From positions 248,001 to 312,000 of the forward strand of contig JAEOUA010000007.1 in NCBI GenBank assembly GCA_016839555.1: DNA of 64,000 nt, written 5' to 3'. A model generated the notes under the pieces. The model was not told the origin of the DNA. It worked only from the letters and a program-made list of their open reading frames with translations, and ran no database searches. The translations under genes were made by a program, and so were the position numbers. The number at the start of each line of letters is the position of its first letter. The stretch's first letter is position 1. Shown here piece after piece: positions 37,276 through 46,540 of this stretch. The stretch comes from Promethearchaeota archaeon (GTDB lineage Archaea > Asgardarchaeota > Lokiarchaeia > Sigyniarchaeales > SOKP01).

Positions 37276-37815
37276 TTATATCTCATTATTATTTAATTCA
37301 ATGAATCTCGGTATAATCTTTAGCGCAATAAAATAAAAAGCAATTGGTGCGGCAAACCATATTAATTGTGGACCCAAGGTTATATTTCCCCCAAAAAATT
37401 GAAATAATAAAGGATTCCAAGGAGTGACAGGATATTCCCAACCACCACTTGCAACAGCTATCATTTCTACGATGAATGAAGAAATTTGACCGTAAATAAG
37501 TAAAACTCCCAATTGGTGAGCATTAAATTTCTCAAAATATGGTTCTTTACAAATTAGGATTATAAACCAATAGCCCAAGAGGAATAATCCACCATCCCAA
37601 AAACTTGCTGAAATCATAATTATAAGGGTCGATAAAAGCGGTGGAAACGGTGCTGGAATAAGGCATAATGGAACTTCCCAAACCAGTCCAAGGAGAAATC
37701 CTACCCAAAAAAGAACCCACGTGAATTTTACAATATAATTTGTCCTATATAAGAGAAAAACAACTAAACAAATGGCGAATCCTGAAAAGTTAACAAAGAA
37801 GGTGAACCAGTTCAA
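37276..37815 (-). CDS. Hypothetical membrane protein
   Basis: A 179-aa protein with about five or six membrane helices and conserved-looking loops (WEVPLCLIPAPFPPLL; GGWEYPVTPWNPLLFQF). No family recognised. It is convergent with the CooC-like gene and lies directly downstream of the HgdB-type genes on the same strand (77-bp gap), so it could be the last gene of their operon. Confidence 0.6.
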   Translation of the reverse strand: MNWFTFFVNFSGFAICLVVFLLYRTNYIVKFTWVLFWVGFLLGLVWEVPLCLIPAPFPPLLSTLIIMISASFWDGGLFLLGYWFIILICKEPYFEKFNAHQLGVLLIYGQISSFIVEMIAVASGGWEYPVTPWNPLLFQFFGGNITLGPQLIWFAAPIAFYFIALKIIPRFIELNNNEI

Positions 37816-37892
37816 AATTTTTACCTCTTATTTGAAATGTGAAATCATTTGTGATAATTTATAGATTTTATAAAATATAATTAGATACGCTT

Positions 37893-39164
37893 TTACATCA
37901 GAGTTTCTGCGAACATTTTTAGTTTATCTCGAATGATTTTTATGGAGGTAAATCGTTTATCTCCTACATCTAAATCAATTACTAACATTGGAATACCAAC
38001 CTCTTCTCTTAAAGCTTCACGGAGTATTTGGGGAACAGAGCCAAATTGTTTACAGCCAATATGGCTTGTAAAAATGAAACAATCAGCAGAATAATCTTTC
38101 GCCATTTGAATACAGTTTTCTATAAAAGGATAATAGAAATCAGTTGATTCCTTCATCATAGGATAATTCATACCCCGTTTTGCCATATCATAAAACATAG
38201 TATCTAAATCTTTTGAAGTATCTATTAACTCATAAAAATTATAGTTAAAAATATCAAATAAAATACTCATCCCAATTTCACGATCTAACCATTCGCATAA
38301 TGATAAGTCAAAAAATATCAACATGTAGGGCCAAATACTTCTTATTTTTTCTTCTTTACCATATTGTTGTTTTTTTTTATATCTTTGCTTAGCTATCTCC
38401 AAATAATCTTCATAAAATTTTAGTTTTTGTTCTGTTCCTGAAGCAAACACAGTTACACCTGCAGAAATCGCATTAAATATATTTTCTACAGGACAGGGCA
38501 CCGCTTTTCTTAATTCCAATAACTCTAATTGAAGGGGAAATACCTTATTTTCAATTTTAATGTGCCTCTTCAATTTGTCATAATCTGGTTTTTGTCCTAT
38601 AATTTCTCCTAATTTTTCCAAGGCTAATCGTATTTGCTTTCCATAATACCTATAACTTTTTTCTTCATGGAGAAAAGGAATATCTGGGAGGACTAAAGGC
38701 ACATTCTCGTATTCAAAAAAGGGATAACTTGCATATGTATTATCACAAGGCGCTGTTGGTGTAATAATAGCATCAAATTGAAATAAATCATCCAGCGTCA
38801 TTCCCATTGCTCCTTTTTGGGAGGTGCAAGTATGAAAGGGATGTCCCCAGTTTGCCATTAGATCATAATAACGCTCAACCCCATCTGGCAATAATGCTGA
38901 AAGAAGGTATGATGTTCCTTCGATACATACAGGTACACAATCAAAACAGTAAAGATATTCTCTTTGAAAAGCGAAATGATGTCCAATAATGGGAGCTCCC
39001 TCATCAGCTTTTTCCAGAGAATCTTCTACAACCTCTTCTATACATTTAGCCCCTAATTTTAATGATTCGATTTCCCCTTTAGGAAGTATTCTCTCGACAA
39101 GTTCTCTGGTTGAGGCAATACTATTAAGGACCATTTCATAAGGGATTGCTCTATTTTTCTTCAT
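37893..39164 (-). CDS. 2-hydroxyacyl-CoA dehydratase/benzoyl-CoA reductase family subunit (HgdB-type) 2
   Basis: A 423-aa HgdB/BcrC-like protein. Cluster-ligand cysteines are visible: HTCTSQKG, TAPCDNT and SHIGCKQFGS. The last is the typical C-terminal Cys before LREALREEVGIPMLVID. Start chosen at ATG 39164, 34 bp after the upstream stop; the alternative TTG 39206 overlaps the upstream gene by 8 bp. It pairs with the upstream paralogous subunit as an alpha/beta heterodimer that would bind acyl-CoA between two clusters. The required ATP-dependent activator (HgdC-type) is not in the window. Substrate unknown. Confidence 0.75.
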   Translation of the reverse strand: MKKNRAIPYEMVLNSIASTRELVERILPKGEIESLKLGAKCIEEVVEDSLEKADEGAPIIGHHFAFQREYLYCFDCVPVCIEGTSYLLSALLPDGVERYYDLMANWGHPFHTCTSQKGAMGMTLDDLFQFDAIITPTAPCDNTYASYPFFEYENVPLVLPDIPFLHEEKSYRYYGKQIRLALEKLGEIIGQKPDYDKLKRHIKIENKVFPLQLELLELRKAVPCPVENIFNAISAGVTVFASGTEQKLKFYEDYLEIAKQRYKKKQQYGKEEKIRSIWPYMLIFFDLSLCEWLDREIGMSILFDIFNYNFYELIDTSKDLDTMFYDMAKRGMNYPMMKESTDFYYPFIENCIQMAKDYSADCFIFTSHIGCKQFGSVPQILREALREEVGIPMLVIDLDVGDKRFTSIKIIRDKLKMFAETLM

Positions 39165-39198
39165 AATAACCCATTTTTTTAGTCTAGTTAAAATTATA

Positions 39199-40341
39199 TT
39201 AATCAATCATCTCTATAAATGCTTCAAGCCGAGTTTTTAATCTTGTAGTATCTGCTTGAAAATTTTCTCGATCAAAATTATAAACTGGAATTTTTAACTT
39301 TTTTAACTCATGTTCGAAAAGCATATTATCACAACCATGAAGATCGCAATTATTTATTCGCTGTAAAAGAACTCCATCAATTTTGCCACTTTCTATTTCT
39401 TGCTTAACAAACTCCAGTCTACGAGGATGATCATCCATCATACGGGGACAAGATAATCGATAATAGAGGCGCTCTGTAATCCTTTCTAATGGATTTTTAT
39501 TAGTATCATCTTTTACATCATCAACAATTGTTCGATTCCCAAAACATATATTATCAGAAATGATAACTACTCCCGAATTTTCAATAAGTTCTGTAAATTC
39601 CATATTATCGACTATGCTTCCTAATAATAATATCCGTTTTTTATCGTCCATATCAATTGGTTTTCTTTCCTTCAAATAATTTAATATTCTTTTAAGTTCT
39701 TTATTAGCAATTTCTTTTGGGACAGAACTATTTGCTATTGATATTCTTAATGCTTCAGTTCCCGTTAATTTTGGATGTTCTAATATTCGCAGGTCATAAA
39801 TCTCCCTTAATAATTTGCGATTTTGATTATAAAGTTTTATGGAAGCATTAAGTTTTTCATCCGTTATAGAAACGTCAAATACTTTTTCCATATTATCTTT
39901 TAACTCATTAATTTCATTGCATAACCACTTGAACCCTTCTTGAGAAATAATATGAGGTAAGGAAATATAAAAGCGTGGAACTTGTTTGGTAAAGCCTTCT
40001 CTTTTAAAAACCACCATATCATATAATTCGAACATTCTTCTGCTGTGATCACAGCTATTACAAATAAATAACCCATCAAGGAAATCAAATACTCCTTCTA
40101 AGGCAAGATTTAAAGAGCTCCGAACAAATGAGCAAGTGAATCTAACCATGTAGGTGTCTGCTAAATCCGTGCTTTCATTGCCAGTTGCCCTTATTCTGTA
40201 AGGATATAAATCTGCTGCATCCAATAATTCTTCAGGAATATACGTACAATAATATCCTGCTATTTTTTTATTAGTTTCACTTAAAAATGGATTTGTGATG
40301 GTATCACTAATTTTTAAAAAAGAATCTTGTTGTAAATTCAT
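39199..40341 (-). CDS. 2-hydroxyacyl-CoA dehydratase/benzoyl-CoA reductase family subunit (HgdB-type) 1
   Basis: A 380-aa HgdB-type protein. Motifs: YYCTYIPEELLDAADLYPYR, the near-universal N-terminal Cys-P-E-E/D-L-L segment; FTCSFVRSS and LFICNSCDHSRRM; then NNCDLHGCDN with the C-terminal cysteine. The start is ATG 40341, supported by GAGG at 40350-40353 that overlaps the stop of the SCP2-like gene; TTG 40386 is rejected. It is upstream of and coupled to the second subunit, forming one complex. HgdB-family enzymes carry out radical dehydrations, or benzoyl-CoA-type reductions when activated. Confidence 0.8.
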   Translation of the reverse strand: MNLQQDSFLKISDTITNPFLSETNKKIAGYYCTYIPEELLDAADLYPYRIRATGNESTDLADTYMVRFTCSFVRSSLNLALEGVFDFLDGLFICNSCDHSRRMFELYDMVVFKREGFTKQVPRFYISLPHIISQEGFKWLCNEINELKDNMEKVFDVSITDEKLNASIKLYNQNRKLLREIYDLRILEHPKLTGTEALRISIANSSVPKEIANKELKRILNYLKERKPIDMDDKKRILLLGSIVDNMEFTELIENSGVVIISDNICFGNRTIVDDVKDDTNKNPLERITERLYYRLSCPRMMDDHPRRLEFVKQEIESGKIDGVLLQRINNCDLHGCDNMLFEHELKKLKIPVYNFDRENFQADTTRLKTRLEAFIEMID

Positions 40342-40351
40342 ATAAATTTCC

Positions 40352-40825
40352 TCAAAGTTTATTCTTATAGACGCTATTTTTCCCAATCATTAAACATTTA
40401 ACTAAAGTTAAAGCAGTAAGTAAAGAACCTTTAATAACAATTTTTCTTGTAATAAATTTGGGAATAAGTTTTATCAATCCAAAAAGATTTGCTTTGCTCC
40501 TAATAATATTACTCACTACTTTCAAAACATTTTCTCTCTTTACATTCAAAATAACAGTTGCAACTGGATTATTAGCTTTTTCTGACCTGCATTCAAAATT
40601 CTTTTTTTCTGTTACTAATTGGAAAGTTAAATATCCATCAAGAGAGGGAATATAAAGCTCAACTTCTTGACCTGCTCGTTTTCCAACATTTTGAAATTCC
40701 GCTTCTAAACCAAATAAATCAACCAGCATGTTTGCTAATCGCGCAATATTTAAGATTCTGGTTTCTTTCAATAATGTTTTAGCTCTTCTTTCACGTTTAT
40801 CCAGATCCATTATAGTTTGATTCAT
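40352..40825 (-). CDS. SCP2-like small protein leading the HgdB-type operon
   Basis: A 157-aa protein with SCP2-like elements: EVELYIPSLDGYLTFQLV, then NPVATVILNVKRENVLKVV and KIVIKGSLLTALTLVK. Its stop overlaps the Shine-Dalgarno of the first HgdB-type gene, so the three are one unit. Start ATG 40825 or ATG 40810. Ligand role by family likeness only. The TATA-like TTTTAAAAACTTATA lies about 25 bp upstream on the minus strand (40838-40852). Confidence 0.6.
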   Translation of the reverse strand: MNQTIMDLDKRERRAKTLLKETRILNIARLANMLVDLFGLEAEFQNVGKRAGQEVELYIPSLDGYLTFQLVTEKKNFECRSEKANNPVATVILNVKRENVLKVVSNIIRSKANLFGLIKLIPKFITRKIVIKGSLLTALTLVKCLMIGKNSVYKNKL

Positions 40826-41220
40826 AAACTTTTTAATTCCTCTATAAGTTTTTAAAATAAAATTTCTAATGTTTTATAATGGTTTTTAATTTAATATTTA
40901 TTTTTCTTTTTGAATTTATAAGCCTTTTTATTATATAAATAGTTAACTTAAAAATCTTATACGAATATTGAGAAATTTTTATTTTTGTTAATAAAGAAAT
41001 CTATATGCTTTTAATGAGTTTAAGTTTGATCTATTTTCATAGATAAAATTAATTTTTTAATTGAATAATTAAATTCTACAAAAAGAGTTTAAAAATACTA
41101 TTTTTTAAAAATCAATTAAAATAATAATATTTTTAATCAAGAATTTCTTACTTATCAAATAATTTATAATTTTATAAGACTTTAAAAATCTATATTAATA
41201 ATAAACCCCATAGAACTAAA
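40826..41220. promoter_or_regulatory. 395-bp divergent spacer with TATA-like boxes
   Basis: AT-rich spacer between the SCP2-like gene (minus) and the zinc-ribbon membrane protein (plus). CTTTAAAAATCTATA at 41180-41194 precedes the plus-strand gene by about 30-40 bp; TTTTAAAAACTTATA on the minus strand at about 40838-40852 precedes the other. No RNA gene recognised. Confidence 0.35.
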
Positions 41221-41850
41221 ATGTATTGTCCACATTGTGGAAATAAAAATAAACCTAATGATAACTTTTGTCGAACCTGTGGTGCTAGACTTCTCATAGA
41301 TAATTTACCAACCAGAACTGATAATCTTCCCTCTAGTGCTGAAAATATTCAAGATATAAAAAATTTAGAACAAATATCTTCCTCAAAAAACAATAAAAAT
41401 TTAGTAAATTCAAAAATTTGTGCTATATTAGGGGTTATTGCTTATATTTTACCAATAATCGCTATACTCGTAGGAATACCTCTCATTTATGTTGTTGCAT
41501 CTTCTGTTCATGAAGAACTTAATCCTATTATATTTTTTTTAGATCCTCTCTATTTAGAAATGTTATTTTATCCATTTTTTATTCCATATCATAGTACAAC
41601 AATAAAAGTTATAGATGAGGCAGTAAAATCATTAGCTGTTGGATTGGGAGTTATGTTTGTAATTTTTGGTCTTATTGGGTTTATAATGGGGGTTGTCGCT
41701 AGAAAAATTAGAAGGAAAGCAGTATATTATGAGCCGGAAAGTCCTTTAAAATCAATTGGGGGTACATTTGCAATTTTAGCAATTCTTATTTCTTTTGCTA
41801 GTGGATTTATTGGGGTAGTTTTATTTAATCTACCAAATTTTTTAACATAA
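41221..41850 (+). CDS. Zinc-ribbon membrane protein 1
   Basis: A 209-aa protein. An N-terminal zinc ribbon CPHCGNKNKPNDNFCRTCG (residues 3-21) is followed by a low-complexity linker and four membrane helices (about 65-90, 110-125, 139-160, 180-205). The paralog at 46541-47188 shares the same plan and a short loop (GVVARKIRRKAVYYE). Such zinc-ribbon plus DUF4190-like helix proteins are common in Asgard and other archaea; function unknown. The gene is followed 31 bp later by a second zinc-ribbon membrane protein. Confidence 0.65.
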   Translation: MYCPHCGNKNKPNDNFCRTCGARLLIDNLPTRTDNLPSSAENIQDIKNLEQISSSKNNKNLVNSKICAILGVIAYILPIIAILVGIPLIYVVASSVHEELNPIIFFLDPLYLEMLFYPFFIPYHSTTIKVIDEAVKSLAVGLGVMFVIFGLIGFIMGVVARKIRRKAVYYEPESPLKSIGGTFAILAILISFASGFIGVVLFNLPNFLT

Positions 41851-41881
41851 TAGAATAAAAATTTAAGATTAATAATTAGAG

Positions 41882-42478
41882 GTGATAGTAATTTATTGCC
41901 CAAGTTGCGGAAAAAAAGTAGAGGGAGTTAATCAAAAGTTCTGTCAGTATTGCGGATCTAAACTTCCGACGGATAGAGAAACTTTTCAAGGCTCCAATAT
42001 ATCAAACATACCAATTAGAAGAACTCCTTCTGAATATGTACCTCGACCTGTATATAATAATAGAATTAATCCTATTAGTAGCAGAAATATTCCTGTAACA
42101 TATAGAACTGTTCCTTTACAGACTTACCAGAGGAAAAAAGGACCTGCCGGGTCATTTTCAAAGATTTGTTTTTCTTTTGCATTTATATCTCTTATCTTAT
42201 CATTAATCACTTTCATTTTTGGAAGCATTTCTGTGCTTTATTATCATGGAGGTGGAGTAATATACCTTGTAAAAATAGCAATTATTGAAGTATTACATAT
42301 TACTGGATTCGCATTAGGAGTTATTTCCTTAGGAATTAGAAAAATGGTAGAACGTACAGAACCTATAAATAATTATGAACAAGCGGGCCTTATTTTAGGA
42401 ATTTTCGGAGTAATATTTAACGTAATAGGAGCTGTAACAGTTGTATTATCAGCTATTCCAGGAAATCCATTTTTTTAA
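41882..42478 (+). CDS. Zinc-ribbon membrane protein 2
   Basis: A 198-aa protein starting at GTG 41882. Its zinc ribbon is CPSCGKKVEGVNQKFCQYCG (residues 6-25), followed by an Arg/Pro-rich linker (about 35-100) and three membrane helices. It is 31 bp downstream of the first zinc-ribbon protein, on the same strand and probably in one transcript. Function unknown. Confidence 0.65.
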   Translation: MIVIYCPSCGKKVEGVNQKFCQYCGSKLPTDRETFQGSNISNIPIRRTPSEYVPRPVYNNRINPISSRNIPVTYRTVPLQTYQRKKGPAGSFSKICFSFAFISLILSLITFIFGSISVLYYHGGGVIYLVKIAIIEVLHITGFALGVISLGIRKMVERTEPINNYEQAGLILGIFGVIFNVIGAVTVVLSAIPGNPFF

Positions 42479-42531
42479 TTTGAAATTTCCTCTTTTATTC
42501 CTTCATAACTATGAAAATATATTTTTAAGAA

Positions 42532-43791
42532 TTAAGGAAAAAGACCTCTTAATTCTAATGCTTTTGCAAGACGTGAAACTGCTATCACATAAGCGGCAGT
42601 TCTAAGCGAGACATCCCTCTCCTTAGATAAATTATAGACTTCACCGAAGGCTTTTAATAAAATATGTCTCATTTCATTATTAATCCGTTCCAAATCCCAG
42701 AAGTAAGCATTTATATCTTGAACATATTCAAAATAAGAAACACAAACCCCACCCGAATTCGCTAAAATATCTGGGATTGCTATTATATCTTTTTCTTCTA
42801 AAAATCTATCAGCCTTTGATGTAGTGGGGCTATTTGCTCCTTCTAATATTATTTTACATTCAATATCCGCAGCATTTGAACTATTTATTTGGTTTTCAAT
42901 TGCCGCAGGTACAATAATATCACAAGGAGTCGAAAAAAGGTCTTCATTAGTAATTTCTCTAGTTGAATTGCCTTGAAAATCTCCAAGTCTATTGTTTTGA
43001 TTTTTCCAATCTAATAATGAATCAATATTTAAACCTTTTGGTGAGAAGACTCCGCCATCGGATTCCATAACTCCCAATATTTTTATGCCATTATCATATA
43101 ATTTTTTTGCTATAACACTTCCTACTTTTCCAAATCCTTGAATTACTGCGGTCATTGACCCAAGATTATAATTCATTTTATCGCAAAGTGCTTTTAATAC
43201 ATAAAACATACCTGTTCCTGTAGCCCCAGATCTTCCCACAGAGCCCCCTATCTCAATTGGTTTTCCAGTGACCACTTCTGGAATTGTCCTTCCTTTTTGC
43301 ATTGAATAAGTGTCCATTAACCATGCCATTGTTTGAGCATCTGTCCCCATATCAGGAGCAGGGATATCTATGTCAGGACCAATCATATTGATAATTTCAG
43401 CGGTATATCTTCGCGTAAGTCTTTCTAGTTCTGCATTTGATAATCTCTTAATATCTACACATACACCTCCCTTTGAACCCCCTAAAGGAAGTTCAAGAAG
43501 GCTCGTTTTGAAGGTCATTAGAAATGCAAGTGCTTTAATCTCGTCAAGAGTGACTTCAGGAGAATATCTAATGCCTCCTTTTGCTGGTCCCCTAATTGTT
43601 GAGTGATGTACTCTATACCCTTGAAAAATTTCGATAGATCCATTATCCATTTTAATGGGAATTGAAACTATAAGAGATTTTTCTACACGCGAGAGGAAAT
43701 TAACAGTATTTGGGTCTAAATTAATTTCTTTCGCAGCAATTATTAATTTCTTTTTTGCCGACTCAAATGGATTAATATCTAATGAGCTCAC
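42532..43791 (-). CDS. gdhA: Glutamate dehydrogenase (Glu/Leu/Phe/Val dehydrogenase family)
   Basis: A 419-aa enzyme that interconverts glutamate and 2-oxoglutarate plus ammonia with NAD(P)H. The substrate and catalytic segments KGGIRYSPE and PLGGSKGGV carry the conserved Lys residues (catalytic Lys in GGSKGG). The N-terminal Gly-rich VGRSGATGTGM and the nucleotide-binding QGFGKVGS follow. Length matches hexameric archaeal GDH (about 415-420). Cofactor preference is not obvious. It is divergent from hisG. Leucine or other amino acid dehydrogenase is less likely but not excluded. Confidence 0.9.
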   Translation of the reverse strand: MSSLDINPFESAKKKLIIAAKEINLDPNTVNFLSRVEKSLIVSIPIKMDNGSIEIFQGYRVHHSTIRGPAKGGIRYSPEVTLDEIKALAFLMTFKTSLLELPLGGSKGGVCVDIKRLSNAELERLTRRYTAEIINMIGPDIDIPAPDMGTDAQTMAWLMDTYSMQKGRTIPEVVTGKPIEIGGSVGRSGATGTGMFYVLKALCDKMNYNLGSMTAVIQGFGKVGSVIAKKLYDNGIKILGVMESDGGVFSPKGLNIDSLLDWKNQNNRLGDFQGNSTREITNEDLFSTPCDIIVPAAIENQINSSNAADIECKIILEGANSPTTSKADRFLEEKDIIAIPDILANSGGVCVSYFEYVQDINAYFWDLERINNEMRHILLKAFGEVYNLSKERDVSLRTAAYVIAVSRLAKALELRGLFP

Positions 43792-44014
43792 TTTATATCT
43801 TATCCTATTAATTTTATGATATATAAAATTAGATTGGTTTTAATTTATTTTTTATTATTTTTTTTTTAAAAAAAATCCAATTAAAAATGAGTTGTATGTA
43901 AAAAATTTTGATGAAATAATATTCCACAAAACCAAAAATTTCAATAATTTATAACATAATATAACTTAGATTAATAATAAAAACAAATGTAATAATTTCA
44001 TTGAGTGGAAAACT

Positions 44015-45007
44015 ATGAATGAATCAAAAAAAAAACTTAAATTAACTATTCCAAAAGGAAGTTTGCAAGAAGATATATCCTCCCTTTTTGAGCAGGCAGG
44101 ATTGAAGTTAAGATTTTCATCAAGTCGAGATTATCGACCCGCCATAAATGATCCTGAAATTCAAATAAAATTATTACGCCCTCAGGAAATCCCGAATTAT
44201 CTAATTGGAGAGGACGAATTTGATCTTGGAATTAGCGGTATTGATTGGGTAAAAGAGACTAACGCAGATGTAGAAGTAATATTAGATTTGGAGACGGGAG
44301 GCGTGCGAATTGTTTTTTGTATTCCAAATTTCTGGGAAAACATTAATTCACTTGATGAAATATTGAATGAATTCCACAAGAGTGGAAAAATATTTAGGAT
44401 ATCGACGGAGTATTTGACATTATCATTAAAATATCTTAAAAACAATGAAACTTATAAGACATTATATGGAAATAAAGATCCGATGGTAATCACTCCTTGG
44501 AAAAAATGGGGTGAAAATGAGAGAGTTAAGATATTTCTTTCTTTTGGTGCAACTGAAGCAAAACCCCCTGAAGAAGTTGATGCGATAATAGATAATACTC
44601 AAACTGGTTCTACCTTAAGAGCAAATAATTTAAAAATAGTAGAAACAATAGATACATCAAACGCTGTCCTTATTGCTAATAAAAATGCATTGAAAGATGA
44701 GTGGAAAAATGAAAAAATTAAAGATTTAAAAGTTTTATTGATGGGTGTAATTGAAGCATCCAAAAAACTCCACATTTTTATGAATGTCAAGGAAGAGAAC
44801 CTTCAAAAAATCTTAAAAAAATTACCTGCATTAAAACGACCCACGATATCAAAATTAGCTGGTGATGATACAGATGGCTGGTATGCTATCAATACAATAA
44901 TTAAAAAAGAAGAATTTTTAAATTTAATCCCTTCTTTAAGGAAATATGCTCAAGGCCTAGTAGTTCATCAGCCAAGACAAATTCTTCCATTAGAAAAAAT
45001 TAAATAG
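44015..45007 (+). CDS. hisG: ATP phosphoribosyltransferase, long form
   Basis: First enzyme of histidine synthesis, joining ATP and PRPP. The 330-aa protein begins LTIPKGSLQEDISSLF and has the HisG segment DLGISGIDWV. The PRPP region is DAIIDNTQTGSTLRAN (about 191-206), where family members have the D-x-x-x-D-x-x-x-TG-x-T motif. It ends with a C-terminal ACT-like regulatory domain (about 235-315), so it is the HisZ-independent long form, feedback-regulated by histidine. The hisD gene follows 6 bp after the stop. Confidence 0.88.
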   Translation: MNESKKKLKLTIPKGSLQEDISSLFEQAGLKLRFSSSRDYRPAINDPEIQIKLLRPQEIPNYLIGEDEFDLGISGIDWVKETNADVEVILDLETGGVRIVFCIPNFWENINSLDEILNEFHKSGKIFRISTEYLTLSLKYLKNNETYKTLYGNKDPMVITPWKKWGENERVKIFLSFGATEAKPPEEVDAIIDNTQTGSTLRANNLKIVETIDTSNAVLIANKNALKDEWKNEKIKDLKVLLMGVIEASKKLHIFMNVKEENLQKILKKLPALKRPTISKLAGDDTDGWYAINTIIKKEEFLNLIPSLRKYAQGLVVHQPRQILPLEKIK

Positions 45008-45013
45008 AGTAAT

Positions 45014-46336
45014 TTGGTTGGTGTGGATATAATAAAAATAAAACAAATAAATTCAAGTATTATTAGCGAAGAAAATATAAATAAATTTATTCCTCGAAAA
45101 ATATCAAATCTTGAAGAAATTAAAGATGATGTCTTAAAAATTATTGAGGATGTAAAATCTAATGGAGATAAGGCCATTATAAAATATACTGAAAAATTTG
45201 ATAAAACAATAGTCGAGAAAGATGAGATACAAGTCAAAAAAGATGAAATTCAAGAAGCCTATAGCAATATAGATAAAGAATTATTGGATGCATTAAGATT
45301 TTCCAAAAAAAATTTAATTAAATTTCATAAAGCTCAACTGAGAAAAGAATGGTCAATCAATATTATTAAAGGGGTAAAGGCAGGGCAAATTTTCCGTCCT
45401 ATTGAATCTGTTGGAATTTATGTACCTGCTGGAAGGGCAATATATCCAAGTACAGTCTTAATGGCAGCAACTCCTGCATATGTCACAGGAGTTAAAGATC
45501 TTATTGTTTGTTCTCCACCTCAAAAAAATAGTAAAATTGCCCCAGAAATTCTTGTAGCTGCCAGTGAATTTGAAATTAAAAAAATATTTAAAGTTGGTGG
45601 TGTGCAAGCAATAGCTGCTATGGCATATGGTACTGAAACAATCCCAAGAGTATTAAAAGTGGTGGGACCGGGAAATAAATGGGTAAATGCAGCAAAACAA
45701 ATCCTTTCCAATGTGGTTGCAATAGATAATCCAGCAGGTCCCTCTGAGATATTAATAATCGCAGATGAGTCAGCAGATCACAAAAATGTTATTCTGGATT
45801 TCATTTCTCAGATTGAGCATGATCCTGATAATATAGGAATTATTGTTTCAAATTCAGATGAGTTAATCGAAAAAATAAAACAAAATTTGAACAGCTATAT
45901 TAAGGGCGCTCAGAGAGAAAATATCATAAAATCAGCTTTGAAAAATTCTTTAATTATAAAATGCAAAACGCTTAAAGAATGTGTAAGAGTTAGTAATTTA
46001 ATCGCTCCAGAACATTTAGAAATTTTAACTAAAACCCCAAGAGAACTCATAAAAAAAGTTACTAATGCTGGAGCTATTTTCCTAGGGCTTTATTCACCAG
46101 TACCATTAGGTGATTATTCAGCAGGTACAAATCACATATTACCTACGGGAGGATACGCAAAAGTTTACTCTGGGCTTAATATTTCTGATTTTATTAAACA
46201 TATTCAAGTTTTAGAATGTTCTCGAGAAGGTTTAAAAAAATTAAGTAATTCTTCAATGAAGATTGCAAAATTTGAAAAATTATTCGCACATAAAGCAGCT
46301 ATTGAGCAGAGATTAGAAGAGAAAACACCTAAATAA
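45014..46336 (+). CDS. hisD: Histidinol dehydrogenase
   Basis: Last two steps of histidine synthesis: NAD-dependent oxidation of L-histidinol to histidine, with zinc. A 440-aa protein containing [18 protein letters not shown], the NAD-binding [12 protein letters not shown], and the zinc/active-site segments [11 protein letters not shown] and APEHLEI. Length equals the family norm. Start at TTG 45014 or GTG 45023, only a few bases after hisG, so translationally coupled. No other his genes are in the window. Confidence 0.9.
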   Translation: MVGVDIIKIKQINSSIISEENINKFIPRKISNLEEIKDDVLKIIEDVKSNGDKAIIKYTEKFDKTIVEKDEIQVKKDEIQEAYSNIDKELLDALRFSKKNLIKFHKAQLRKEWSINIIKGVKAGQIFRPIESVGIYVPAGRAIYPSTVLMAATPAYVTGVKDLIVCSPPQKNSKIAPEILVAASEFEIKKIFKVGGVQAIAAMAYGTETIPRVLKVVGPGNKWVNAAKQILSNVVAIDNPAGPSEILIIADESADHKNVILDFISQIEHDPDNIGIIVSNSDELIEKIKQNLNSYIKGAQRENIIKSALKNSLIIKCKTLKECVRVSNLIAPEHLEILTKTPRELIKKVTNAGAIFLGLYSPVPLGDYSAGTNHILPTGGYAKVYSGLNISDFIKHIQVLECSREGLKKLSNSSMKIAKFEKLFAHKAAIEQRLEEKTPK

Positions 46337-46511
46337 AAATAAAATAGGTTTTTTTACTTTTTAAAATTTAACTTAATAAATATCATTATAAAAACAACTT
46401 GATACTGAAGAATATAGAAGGATAATTAATTTTTAATATATAAAATTCTTTTTTTTTATAATAATCCATAAATTATGTTGGATTTTAAAATTCATTTTCA
46501 TTTTTGGTAAA

Positions 46512-46525
46512 TTTTTAAAAATATA
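46512..46525 (+). promoter_or_regulatory. TATA-like box before zinc-ribbon protein 3
   Basis: TTTTTAAAAATATA at -29 to -16 from the ATG at 46541 looks like an archaeal TATA element for a near-leaderless transcript. Judged by eye only. Confidence 0.35.
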
Positions 46526-46540
46526 ATATGTGTGAGTTAA

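Noticed and set aside
39165..39206. Longer start (TTG 39206) for HgdB-type subunit 2
   Set aside because: The extra N-terminal residues (INIILTRLKKWVI) overlap the upstream gene's stop and have no family match; ATG 39164 is more plausible.
40342..40386. Longer start (TTG 40386) for HgdB-type subunit 1
   Set aside because: ATG 40341 has a GAGG sequence at the right distance; the TTG start would lie inside the SCP2-like gene.
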